Source of the DNA: Sphingobacterium phlebotomi
GTDB taxonomy: Bacteria > Bacteroidota > Bacteroidia > Sphingobacteriales > Sphingobacteriaceae
DNA length: 64,000 nucleotides
Reading direction: 5' to 3'
Assembly (NCBI RefSeq): GCF_008180195.1
Contig: NZ_VTAV01000008.1
Location: 113,334-177,333, forward strand
Shown in pieces: positions 7,968 through 16,110 of this stretch. A model generated the notes under the pieces. It saw only the letters and a program-made list of their open reading frames with translations. It made no database searches and was not told the DNA's origin. The first letter of the stretch is position 1, and every line of letters begins with the position of its first letter. Both the position numbers and the translations under genes were made by a program.

Positions 7968-8669
7968 TTATTCTTCCTCGTCTGTACCGATAAACTTATA
8001 CCCTAACCCTCTGACAGTCTGCAAATAATGCGGTTTATCGGGATTGGTTTCGATTTTCTTGCGAAGGCGTACCACATGCATGTCCAATGTCCGTGTATTT
8101 ACATTGGAGCTATACCCCCAAACAACCTCCATAAGCTCTTCCCGTGTAATTTCCTTACCCACATTTTGAAGAAAATAAAGCAATATCCGATTTTCCAAAA
8201 TCGTCAATTCTATTTTGCGCCCATCTCTTACCAAGGAATGTATAGTGGGATGGTGTTCTGTTTTGCCAAAAGTATAAATATCACTGTTTTTAGGCAAAAA
8301 GAACCGCACTTTGTTTTCAATCATCGCCACCAACACATCCATGTTGAAAGGTTTCGTAATGTAATCGGTTACACCATAACTGTAAGCATCAATTTTGTCC
8401 ACATCCTGTGACTTGGCTGTCATCATGATAATGATATTCTCAAAGCCAGCTTTACGTACCGATTCACAAACATCAATACCCTCTTTTCCAGGAAGCATCC
8501 AATCCAGGAGAACTACATCGGGTTTCTCTTGCAGTATTTGTTCTTCAGCCTCCAAACCATTGGCGGCCTGAATAACCTTATATCCTTCTGTTTGCAAACG
8601 GTGTGTTACCAAGAAACGTAAGTTTTCGTCGTCTTCTATTACCGCAATCGTGATATCTTTACTCATCAT
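7968..8669 (-). CDS. OmpR/PhoB-type response regulator (RprY-like)
   Basis: 233 residues. Receiver domain with acidic pocket D13/D14, phospho-acceptor D56 (VVLLDWMLPG), and conserved Lys in TKPFNMD. The C-terminal winged-helix domain spans about 135-228 with the recognition segment NTRTLDMHVVRLRKKI. Partner of the histidine kinase directly upstream (1 bp gap). Architecture and pairing resemble RprXY of Bacteroides. Second in-frame ATG at codon 2 is an equally good start. Confidence 0.92.
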   Translation of the reverse strand: MMSKDITIAVIEDDENLRFLVTHRLQTEGYKVIQAANGLEAEEQILQEKPDVVLLDWMLPGKEGIDVCESVRKAGFENIIIMMTAKSQDVDKIDAYSYGVTDYITKPFNMDVLVAMIENKVRFFLPKNSDIYTFGKTEHHPTIHSLVRDGRKIELTILENRILLYFLQNVGKEITREELMEVVWGYSSNVNTRTLDMHVVRLRKKIETNPDKPHYLQTVRGLGYKFIGTDEEE

Positions 8670-8670
8670 A

Positions 8671-10347
8671 TTATTTAGTTCTTTTTGGTCCTAAAGGCAA
8701 GAACAATGTAAAAGTTGTGCCTTGACCGGGCAAACTATCCACTTTAATTTCTCCACCCATGAAATCTACAATTTCCTTGCAGAACGCTAAACCTAGACCA
8801 ATACTACCTTGTTGGTTGAATTGGTTCTTTACCCTATAAAATTTTTTAAAAATACTATTAAATTCCTTCTTATTTATGCCTATTCCTTTATCTTTAAATT
8901 TTATAACAAAATTTTTCTTGTTTTGTTGCACATCAATATGTAGGAACTTACGTTGCGGTTCCGAATATTTATAAGCATTGTCAATCAGATTTTGGAACAC
9001 GCTCAATAAAAGCGTTGTATCCACCATCATATTGTTTTGGACATCGATGGTATAGGAAAAGTTTAAATCAGGATATTTTAGTCTGACAGCTTCAAAAATC
9101 GGCTCACAGAACTCTTCTGCTTCTACCTCTTCTTTATTTGGTTTGATTGATTTGTTCTCAATCTGTGCAAATGACAATAATTTGTTCATCAAACTGTTCA
9201 GTTTATCCGCCTCTTGATCTAAAATCTTCCCATACATGCGTTGCTCTTCCGTCGACAGCTTCTCGCTGCTCTGAATGTTGTTTCCAGCAATCTTGATAAC
9301 ACTGACAGGTGTTTTAAACTCATGCGTTAGGTTATTGATAAAATCATATTGTAGTTGGAATAGTCTACTATTAATGGTTACATTCCGATAAATCAGATAG
9401 GCAATCAAGATCAATATAAGATATACACCCGATATACCAAGGCTGACTGGAAAGAATCTCCTGTTAATTTCTTTATTAATAAACACTTCGGAACTTGTAT
9501 ACTGCAATTTATAATCGGACAATGCCCCGGGAAGAGGGAGTTCCGTCTGCAAGTAAAAATGCTTATCACTCACACTACCAGATACAATAGGCAATATCTC
9601 TATTTTTTCATATAAATTTAGGGCTACGTTTTTAATTTGAAGCCTGCTCGGATCAATTAAAAACATGAACATATCCTGATCATACGCTACAACCGTTGTA
9701 TCCGGAATCGACATCATACGTTTATAAACTAACAAATCGGAAATACGCGGGATATTCATGTAGGTCACCTTGCCCGGATTCAACGTATAAAAAACCCGGT
9801 AGATATCGTCGTCCGACATACTGGTCGATTCGTTCACCCGATCCAAGAAGCCAACGAACTTTAGCACCATAGTGTTAAAGTCGTCTATATAGACACTTGT
9901 TTGTGTCTTTTCGGGACGTTGGGCAATAAGCCTATTATCCTTATCCAAATGAAAAGAAGTAATACTCTTAGGATAAAGAAGCAAGTGGTTATACTTAATT
10001 CCTGACGCTATAGAATCGGAGTTCGTAATGGCAATATCGTAAAAAAGGACACGATCAACAAAAGCATATTTCCGAATCACATCATTGACGTAAGATGCTG
10101 CTTTTATAGAATCCAAATATCCTTGATAATACGATATTTCTGGGATTTTATCATTAAAGAACTCGTGAAAAGGCTGCACCGACCTATCGAATACCTCTAC
10201 TTTTCTATTATTAAACTCTGTCTCGATGAGATTGATTATCATGGATCGTGCAGCAAGCATAACGACACCAAATAACATGGTCACCAATATTACAAAAGCA
10301 ATCAGCAACCCAAAGTTCTTTCGGTATTTAAGCTGGTTATACGCCAT
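8671..10347 (-). CDS. Membrane sensor histidine kinase (RprX-like)
   Basis: 558 residues. Membrane segments at about 12-33 and 301-321 enclose a long periplasmic sensor domain of about 265 residues with no family I recognise. Then a HisKA domain with phospho-acceptor His342 in NLTHEFKTP, and a HATPase_c domain with N box (LIDNAYKYSEP), G1 (DKGIGI) and G2 (GLGLAFCKE). It phosphorylates the response regulator encoded 1 bp downstream. The peptidase homologue upstream ends 5 bp before it, so the three genes are probably one operon. Confidence 0.92.
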   Translation of the reverse strand: MAYNQLKYRKNFGLLIAFVILVTMLFGVVMLAARSMIINLIETEFNNRKVEVFDRSVQPFHEFFNDKIPEISYYQGYLDSIKAASYVNDVIRKYAFVDRVLFYDIAITNSDSIASGIKYNHLLLYPKSITSFHLDKDNRLIAQRPEKTQTSVYIDDFNTMVLKFVGFLDRVNESTSMSDDDIYRVFYTLNPGKVTYMNIPRISDLLVYKRMMSIPDTTVVAYDQDMFMFLIDPSRLQIKNVALNLYEKIEILPIVSGSVSDKHFYLQTELPLPGALSDYKLQYTSSEVFINKEINRRFFPVSLGISGVYLILILIAYLIYRNVTINSRLFQLQYDFINNLTHEFKTPVSVIKIAGNNIQSSEKLSTEEQRMYGKILDQEADKLNSLMNKLLSFAQIENKSIKPNKEEVEAEEFCEPIFEAVRLKYPDLNFSYTIDVQNNMMVDTTLLLSVFQNLIDNAYKYSEPQRKFLHIDVQQNKKNFVIKFKDKGIGINKKEFNSIFKKFYRVKNQFNQQGSIGLGLAFCKEIVDFMGGEIKVDSLPGQGTTFTLFLPLGPKRTK

Positions 10348-10352
10348 GCTGC

Positions 10353-12242
10353 TTATAGATACTTGTTCAAAAAGGCCTCTACTTCTTGATAGTAGTTTAT
10401 AATGTTTTCTTCACTTCTAAATCGCCGTCCCTCCTCTTCTCTATATATATACTTAATCGGCACATTATTGTTTTTCATTTTTTGTACAAATTGGTTCGCA
10501 TCCGTCAACGAACTAAACCTATCTTTTCCGCCTTGCGCAAAGAGTACAGGAATCTTCACTTTATCGGCATGGAAAACAGGCGAGATTGCTTTGAACATTT
10601 CATATTCCTTACTTGGATTACCAATGATATTATAAAATAAACGGACGTACTGCTGGTGATAGGGTGGTATCTCTCTAAAATAAGTGAAAAGATTCGTATA
10701 TCCAGACATCGAGATAGCGCATTTATAAAAGGAAGAGTTATATGTGGCCGCATGTAGCGCGGAATACCCTCCAAAACCACTTCCCATGATGGCCACCCTA
10801 TTTTTATCAACGATTCCCTGATGAATCAGCCAGGTAACACCGTCGATCATATCAGCTTGTATCTTTCCTCCCCATTCTTTGAAACCAGCTGTCCAAAATT
10901 TCTTTCCATAACCCGCCGACCCTCTATAGTTCAATTGAAAAACCAAGTAGCCTCTGTTTGCAAGAAACTGTACCTCCGCATCGAAGTTACTTGTTTCGCG
11001 ACGATTTGGCCCATCATGTACTAATACCACTACCGGCAGTTTCTCCCGTTTTCCAGTCAACGGATAAGTAAGATATCCGTGCAACGTCAAGCCATCTCGG
11101 CTTTGAAAACTAACCGTTTCCTTCGGAGACAAGGTTGCCGTTAATAATTTCGGATTCATTTCTTCCAGCAACTCCGCTGTATCCTTTAACACATCATAAT
11201 GATAAATTCCACCTGCGTGCACATCGGTATAAACTTTAACGATCCAATGATACATACTTGTATCTGTATCCAGTATATCAATAGATTGGTTATCGAATTT
11301 AGCAGACAATTTGTTGAAATTTTGCTGAAAGGTTGGATGAAAGAAATGTCTTTTTACCTTATTAATAGTATACTGGCTAAAAATAAGTTCTTGCAAGTGG
11401 TCGGAATAACCAACCGGCTCAAGATCTACCTCTGAATTTTCGAATATTAATCGCTCTTCTTCTCCGGTAGATACGTTGTATTCCACCAATGACAACCTAT
11501 CTCTATTGTCGTTAGACAACGCATAGATATGGGTATGGGAGTCCTTCACAAATCCCAAAGGTCTTATCAATGTCTGGTAATCCGTGGTAGTAACCTGTTG
11601 AAAAGGCATATCTTCTTCTGCTCTATACAAGATACTTTCTTGCACACTATCATTGGTCATTGCCAATCGTACTTTCCCATCTGGTGAGGCAAACCATTTG
11701 GAAATATTGCCAGGGTTCCGTGTTAACAACTGTGGAGCGGAACCATCTACGAAAATTTTATATAAATCGAATGCAGTCGAATCCCGATTGTTCAGCGTGG
11801 CGAGCAAATAATTACCATGGAGTGTGTGCGGTGCTAGCCAGCGTAATCGGGCATTCTTCGTTGGTAATAAAGGGGTCGTTTTTTCAGAATCGACCAAAAC
11901 GCTATAAATGCGCAGGCTATCTTGCGGAGAATGACTATTGGAATATACGATCAGCGAATCGGAAGCCCAGAAAAAATACTGTACATTCATATCCGACTGA
12001 TAGGTAAGTTGCTTTGATTTATTTTTGTCCTGCAAATCCAAAACAAAAATATTCTTACAATGGTCGTCTACTCCCAAATAAGCAATCCGACGACCATCTG
12101 GGGATAGTTTGAAGTTACTTTTTTCCGGCTTTACGAAAAAATCTTCAACTGGGATTAATTTGTTCGTATTTTGCTTATTTCCACATGAAGCCGAAACGAC
12201 AAATAAACCCACTGCAAATACCCAAAGCAAAAATCTAAACAT
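10353..12242 (-). CDS. S9 prolyl-oligopeptidase homologue, lipoprotein, catalytic residues missing
   Basis: 629 residues with a lipoprotein signal (lipobox ending at Cys20), an N-terminal WD40/PD40-like beta-propeller (about 40-350) and a C-terminal alpha/beta-hydrolase S9 domain (about 375-629). In active S9 enzymes the nucleophile motif is G-x-S-x-G-G; here it reads IMGSGFGGY (485-493), putting Gly489 where the serine belongs and Ser488 one step early. The catalytic Asp is kept (GGKDRF, D574), but the His position of EGHGF is Arg606 in EEGRRF. I read this as a pseudo-peptidase, perhaps a binding or sensor protein for the two-component system encoded just downstream. Its fold assignment is secure. 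Confidence 0.85.
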   Translation of the reverse strand: MFRFLLWVFAVGLFVVSASCGNKQNTNKLIPVEDFFVKPEKSNFKLSPDGRRIAYLGVDDHCKNIFVLDLQDKNKSKQLTYQSDMNVQYFFWASDSLIVYSNSHSPQDSLRIYSVLVDSEKTTPLLPTKNARLRWLAPHTLHGNYLLATLNNRDSTAFDLYKIFVDGSAPQLLTRNPGNISKWFASPDGKVRLAMTNDSVQESILYRAEEDMPFQQVTTTDYQTLIRPLGFVKDSHTHIYALSNDNRDRLSLVEYNVSTGEEERLIFENSEVDLEPVGYSDHLQELIFSQYTINKVKRHFFHPTFQQNFNKLSAKFDNQSIDILDTDTSMYHWIVKVYTDVHAGGIYHYDVLKDTAELLEEMNPKLLTATLSPKETVSFQSRDGLTLHGYLTYPLTGKREKLPVVVLVHDGPNRRETSNFDAEVQFLANRGYLVFQLNYRGSAGYGKKFWTAGFKEWGGKIQADMIDGVTWLIHQGIVDKNRVAIMGSGFGGYSALHAATYNSSFYKCAISMSGYTNLFTYFREIPPYHQQYVRLFYNIIGNPSKEYEMFKAISPVFHADKVKIPVLFAQGGKDRFSSLTDANQFVQKMKNNNVPIKYIYREEEGRRFRSEENIINYYQEVEAFLNKYL

Positions 12243-12335
12243 ATTCCAATCCTATTGCAGTTTCAAATATTGTTATTTTTTTATAAAATATAGTATGTGC
12301 AACCTTATTTTTACAACGCTACAGCATAAATCCCC

Positions 12336-12343
12336 TATCTTTG
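12336..12343 (+). promoter_or_regulatory. -7 box TATCTTTG directly before the DUF4286 start codon
   Basis: Exact TAnnTTTG match separated from ATG (12347) by only 3 nt. With the usual 4-7 nt to the start site the mRNA would begin at or beside the ATG, a leaderless arrangement. Confidence 0.45.
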
Positions 12344-12346
12344 TAT

Positions 12347-12637
12347 ATGATTTTATACAACATCTCCATCATTGTCGAAGACAATAGCCACGATCAAGTG
12401 GTCAATTGGCTTAAATCACACTTACGTAAAAGTACCTACGAAACAACGTTTTTGAAAATGTTGGATTCTCCACACGAAGGAAACACGTATTGTGTACAAT
12501 TTTTAGCTGCAGACGATAATGTAATCCTCAAATTCCAAGAAGATGTAGTGGCCGAATTGCAAGGGTATCTGACGGCACATCACACCGAGAAGGCTTTTAT
12601 TTTTGACAGTAAGATGCAATATCTATCGTTGGACTAA
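12347..12637 (+). CDS. DUF4286 family protein
   Basis: 96 residues from the ATG at 12347 (an in-frame TTG two codons earlier is less likely). Starts MILYNISIIVEDN and has the compact alpha/beta look of DUF4286, a small conserved Bacteroidota protein without known function. Likely cytoplasmic. Divergent from the S9 homologue and convergent with the DUF983 gene; its stop codon lies in a hairpin shared with that gene. Confidence 0.8.
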   Translation: MILYNISIIVEDNSHDQVVNWLKSHLRKSTYETTFLKMLDSPHEGNTYCVQFLAADDNVILKFQEDVVAELQGYLTAHHTEKAFIFDSKMQYLSLD

Positions 12638-12655
12638 CGATTAAAAAACGTTAGT
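12631..12655. terminator. Bidirectional hairpin between convergent genes
   Basis: GACTAACG (12631-12638) pairs with CGTTAGTC (12648-12655). Both stop codons (TAA of each gene) lie inside the two arms. The loop is A-rich, but no long T-tract follows on either side, so terminator strength is uncertain. Confidence 0.45.
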
Positions 12656-13052
12656 CTACCTCTTTGTCTAATGCCTCTTGGTAGGCTGGACTATATACAA
12701 TTTTTGGGGAAAGGTAATGCAATAATACCAAACGGGAATATCGAAGATTAAAAGGCGCAAAAATCAATATGGCTGCGAATAGCACAGAGACATAGACCCA
12801 GGGAGACTCACTATGCGTAAACATTGCCGTAGCCAAACCTAGCGTAACCACCTCCCCCACGGAAAAAGCATAGCTCACATACATTGCTGCATAGAAGTAA
12901 CCTGGCTCTAATTCAAACCTCAACCCGCAATGCGGGCAATGTTCGTTCATTTTCTGTTTTTTAAAGCCATATGTCGGGCCCTCAAATACCTTCCCAATCC
13001 TGCATTTTGGACATTTAGACTGCACCATCGCAGTAAATCTAGACGTTGCCAT
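12651..13052 (-). CDS. DUF983 family membrane protein with zinc-ribbon motif
   Basis: 133 residues. The N-terminus holds two CxxC knuckles (CPKCRIGKVF and HCPHCGLRF) typical of a zinc ribbon, then two hydrophobic segments (about 55-78 and 86-106). DUF983 genes commonly accompany cytochrome oxidase assembly genes in Bacteroidota. None of those is present here apart from the small membrane protein upstream, which starts 10 bp away and is probably in the same operon. Confidence 0.85.
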   Translation of the reverse strand: MATSRFTAMVQSKCPKCRIGKVFEGPTYGFKKQKMNEHCPHCGLRFELEPGYFYAAMYVSYAFSVGEVVTLGLATAMFTHSESPWVYVSVLFAAILIFAPFNLRYSRLVLLHYLSPKIVYSPAYQEALDKEVD

Positions 13053-13062
13053 GTAATTAGAT

Positions 13063-13332
13063 TTATTCCCCGAAAGGTGAGACTTTTTTCGAATTGCTCT
13101 TACGGTATTTCTTATACCAAAGTATACCTATCCCTATGGCGATCAAATAAGGAATAGCCAATAAAAAGAGGATACCATCGTTTAGCCCCTTACCTTGCGT
13201 GTTACCGTTGGTCGCACTATTTTCCGCATTTAAGGAACACATGGCACATTGAGCGGATACTTCGGTATAGCATAAGCTACCCAACACGACGAGCATCGCC
13301 ACAATCAAAAAGGGTGTCCATTTCGAAATCAT
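13063..13332 (-). CDS. Small conserved membrane protein with Cys motif
   Basis: 89 residues from the ATG at 13332, chosen because a signal-like segment follows directly (MISKWTPFLIVAML) and a TAnnTTTG box lies 3 nt upstream; an in-frame start further up (13395) would add 21 residues. After cleavage near VSAQ comes CAMCSLNAENS, then a second membrane segment ILFLLAIPYLIAIGIGIL and a basic tail. The CxxC could bind metal or heme. I recognise it as a conserved Bacteroidota hypothetical without function. Divergent from the AraC gene. Confidence 0.7.
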   Translation of the reverse strand: MISKWTPFLIVAMLVVLGSLCYTEVSAQCAMCSLNAENSATNGNTQGKGLNDGILFLLAIPYLIAIGIGILWYKKYRKSNSKKVSPFGE

Positions 13333-13335
13333 GCA

Positions 13336-13343
13336 CAAAAATA
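13336..13343 (-). promoter_or_regulatory. -7 box TATTTTTG before the small membrane protein gene
   Basis: Exact TAnnTTTG on the minus strand, 3 nt before the ATG at 13332; the same spacing as at 12336-12347, again pointing to a leaderless transcript. Confidence 0.4.
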
Positions 13344-13353
13344 CCAAAATTTT

Positions 13354-13414
13354 ATGGTTTACCACAATTTGAAATGAGCGACCAACTAAAATCATGTTAT
13401 CACCGGTAAACCAT
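13354..13414. repeat. 10-bp inverted repeat in the AraC divergent region
   Basis: ATGGTTTACC (13354-13363) is repeated inverted as GGTAAACCAT (13405-13414). Centre-to-centre distance is 51 bp, close to five helical turns. It lies upstream of both the small membrane protein gene and the AraC-type regulator, so it could be a regulator site with DNA looping. Confidence 0.4.
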
Positions 13415-13522
13415 GATAGTATTTTTTACATGTATAATCTTATTTTTCAAAAATAACACCTGATTATTGTTTCATCAATTCAAAAGGCGTAAATTAGTAT
13501 CATACACCAGGTAAACAACATT

Positions 13523-14404
13523 ATGAAAGCCGTAGAATATAGATTACCAAAAGAGTTTGATAAATCATTCATCGTATTCAAAGAGCAAGGTCTGTATTTT
13601 CCTTGCCCTTGGCATTATCATCCGGAATATGAGTTTGTTTTGGTTAACAAAAGTAGCGGACGCCGTATGGTTGGAGACCATATCGGTACATTTTTACAGG
13701 GAGATCTTGTACTCATGGGACCATCGCTCCCACATGTATGGGTAAATGACCAAAAATACTTTGAAAAAGAAAATACGGAAACAGCTGACGCCGTCGTTGT
13801 ACACTTTTTAGAAGATTTTTTAGGCCAGAATTTTTTGACACTACCGGAAACCGACTCTTTAAAAAAAATACTTAACCTTTCTAACAGAGGACTGGTTATC
13901 TTGGGGCACACGCGTTATCGGATTACAAAAATCATGAATGACATGCCTAACCAAAACGGGTTGAAACGACTTTCCTCTCTTTTCGAAATATTTGATATTC
14001 TGGCAAACAGTTCGGAATATGAACCTCTTGCCAGCCCATCTTATATGGAAAACACCAGAGACATGTATTCCGATAGGTTCAGTAAAATAACCGAGTACAT
14101 TTTACGTAACTTCCACCGGGAGATCGCACTTAAGGAAGTCGCCGACCAAGCCAATATGGCAACAACGACTTTCTGCAATTTTTTCAAAGAGCATTTTAGA
14201 ATGACATTTGTGGAATACCTGAACGCTATACGCATTGGTCATGTGTGCAAACTTCTGGCTGATAAGGATAAAACGATTATATCTGTTGCCTATGAATGTG
14301 GTTTTAACAACTTAGCGAATTTCAACCGGCAGTTCAAAAGGCTTAAAGATATGACGCCAAAAGAATATAGGAAAGCCCTGGAAGGGGAACCGATGATTGC
14401 TTAA
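13523..14404 (+). CDS. AraC-family transcriptional regulator with cupin sensor domain
   Basis: 293 residues. The N-terminal third is a cupin-like ligand domain (CPWHYHPEYEFVLV near 30-45; GDLVLMGPSLPHVW near 70-83) and the C-terminal about 185-285 is a double helix-turn-helix AraC domain ending in SVAYECGFNNLANFNRQFKRLKDMTP-like sequence. This arrangement is found in regulators of sugar catabolism. It converges on the SDR-MFS operon with a 4-bp overlap of the stop codons and is the only regulator gene in the 36-kb catabolic region, so it is the best candidate controller of that operon. Confidence 0.92.
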   Translation: MKAVEYRLPKEFDKSFIVFKEQGLYFPCPWHYHPEYEFVLVNKSSGRRMVGDHIGTFLQGDLVLMGPSLPHVWVNDQKYFEKENTETADAVVVHFLEDFLGQNFLTLPETDSLKKILNLSNRGLVILGHTRYRITKIMNDMPNQNGLKRLSSLFEIFDILANSSEYEPLASPSYMENTRDMYSDRFSKITEYILRNFHREIALKEVADQANMATTTFCNFFKEHFRMTFVEYLNAIRIGHVCKLLADKDKTIISVAYECGFNNLANFNRQFKRLKDMTPKEYRKALEGEPMIA

Positions 14405-15180
14405 GCGTTCAGCCCGCCGTCCAACAATACATTTTCGCCATTGATGTATTCTCCAGCCTTTGACATCAATAAGACAACCAACCCTTTAATGTCATCGGTA
14501 TTAGCCATTCTACCTAATGGTACTTTTTTACAGTAGTTCGTCACAAACTGCTCCGGTTGATTATTAAATAATCCCCCTGGGCTAATGCAGTTGAAGCGTA
14601 TATTTTTACCCGTCAACATCTTGGTCATATAGCGCGACAGATTAATCAATCCGGCATTATGAAAGAAATAGTCCGCAGGTAAATCTCCCATACCGGTTGT
14701 TCCTTCATAATTGCTCAGGTCGGGTCCCTTCATCCCCATCATGGATGCGATGTTAACGACGCTCCCTCCCCCTGATTGCACAATCAAATCACTTAATTCT
14801 CGCAGTAAAAAGAACATACCTGTGGCGTTTGCACGCATAGAAGCCTCAAACTGTTCAATGGGTGCACGGTAACCTTTAACAGGTCTGGAAACGGCGTTAT
14901 TGACAAAACCATCTAATCCGCCATAACGCTCTATAATATTGTGCTTCAACATCAACATCGATTCGTAATTGTCTTGATCAACTTCCATGGCATCGACCAG
15001 CAATCCTTGTTCTCTAAATCTTTGAGCTGTCGTTTCCGCCCGTTTCAAATCACGGGATGTGGTGATTACCGTAGCGTCCGCTTCTGCTAAGCCTTCTACA
15101 ATACACTTCCCGTAGTTTCCAGAGCCTCCGGTAACAACAATAACCTTATCTTTTAGGCTTAATAGTTCTTTTACATTCAT
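14401..15180 (-). CDS. Short-chain dehydrogenase/reductase family protein with altered active site
   Basis: 259 residues. Rossmann motif TGGSGNYG (17-24), NNA motif (94-96) and catalytic-type Ser146 (VVNIASMMG) and Tyr171 are present, but the active-site Lys of YxxxK is Asn175 (YFFHNAGLINLSR, aligned to YxxSKAALxxLTR). The protein may thus bind NAD(P) but catalyse poorly or differently. Last gene of the operon MFS-aldolase-AKR-Gfo-SDR. Likely acts on a keto or hydroxy acid sugar derivative; substrate unknown. Confidence 0.85.
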   Translation of the reverse strand: MNVKELLSLKDKVIVVTGGSGNYGKCIVEGLAEADATVITTSRDLKRAETTAQRFREQGLLVDAMEVDQDNYESMLMLKHNIIERYGGLDGFVNNAVSRPVKGYRAPIEQFEASMRANATGMFFLLRELSDLIVQSGGGSVVNIASMMGMKGPDLSNYEGTTGMGDLPADYFFHNAGLINLSRYMTKMLTGKNIRFNCISPGGLFNNQPEQFVTNYCKKVPLGRMANTDDIKGLVVLLMSKAGEYINGENVLLDGGLNA

Positions 15181-15186
15181 CTTATT

Positions 15187-16110
15187 CTATAATAACACAA
15201 CTCTTCCTCCTTGGTCGTAACTCTCCTTAGCACCGATCAGTATCGTCATCAACTGCTGTGTCTTTTTAAAACACAAGCGCGGTTTTCCTTCCTGAACCGA
15301 ACGCACAAACTCGATCATATTGTCCCGAAACATCGAATAGGAATTGCGGATATCGACCAGCTTCCATCCCTCCTGCCCAAAAAATGTCACTTGAAAAGTT
15401 CCGGAAATATGCTGGTATAGATGCAGCATAATGTCCGCTCCGCTGTCCAATCGCACATGGACTATTTCTTTATCTAGTTCGCCAATATGTTGTACACTGA
15501 TGGGACGCGGATCGTCCAGCACACTAAAAACAGCTTCCAATAAATGAATACCATATTTTTTCCAATCCTTCTTTCCTACAGCCGTCACCAGTTCGATTTT
15601 GCCCAACGCTCCCAATTCCTGTTTTGCAATACGACATTCATTCGCATAGCGCATGGACGAACAAGACATGATAAAGTTTCCTTGCTCCACTTGTGCAGCA
15701 AACCAATCTACATCATCCTGTGAATAAACCAATGGTTTGTCTATAAAAATCGGAACACCTACCTCTACAAATGGCTTTGCCATAGCGACATGATTTTCCG
15801 GATCATCACGGCCTAAAATAACCGCATCTACCTCCCCGATCATATCCACCATATTATTGACGACTTTTGCGATACCGGATGAGTGGGCAATACTTTCTGC
15901 GATTTCTCTTTCCTGGCACCACACGTGAGTCACAACGGCTTCGGGAATACCCAACGTTTCTTTATTGGCCTCCAAATAGGTTGCTACCGCCGGATACCCT
16001 ACTTGACTAATCTCGTCCCCATCAAACTGACCATTGATAATGGATGACCATGAATAAGGATGGGCATTCCCCTCGCTCATACCAATGATCCCTAACTTTA
16101 TCATAACCAA
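15187..16110 (-). CDS. Gfo/Idh/MocA family oxidoreductase
   Basis: 307 residues. Begins with a nucleotide-binding strand-turn KLGIIGMSEGNAHPYSW, and has the family's cofactor motif in the form IFIDKPLVY (EKP normally). Members oxidise or reduce sugars and inositols using NAD(P). The protein is slightly short for the family. Its 3' neighbour (SDR) starts 6 bp on; its own start overlaps the aldo-keto reductase gene by 10 bp, so the genes are translated together. Confidence 0.88.
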   Translation of the reverse strand: MVMIKLGIIGMSEGNAHPYSWSSIINGQFDGDEISQVGYPAVATYLEANKETLGIPEAVVTHVWCQEREIAESIAHSSGIAKVVNNMVDMIGEVDAVILGRDDPENHVAMAKPFVEVGVPIFIDKPLVYSQDDVDWFAAQVEQGNFIMSCSSMRYANECRIAKQELGALGKIELVTAVGKKDWKKYGIHLLEAVFSVLDDPRPISVQHIGELDKEIVHVRLDSGADIMLHLYQHISGTFQVTFFGQEGWKLVDIRNSYSMFRDNMIEFVRSVQEGKPRLCFKKTQQLMTILIGAKESYDQGGRVVLL

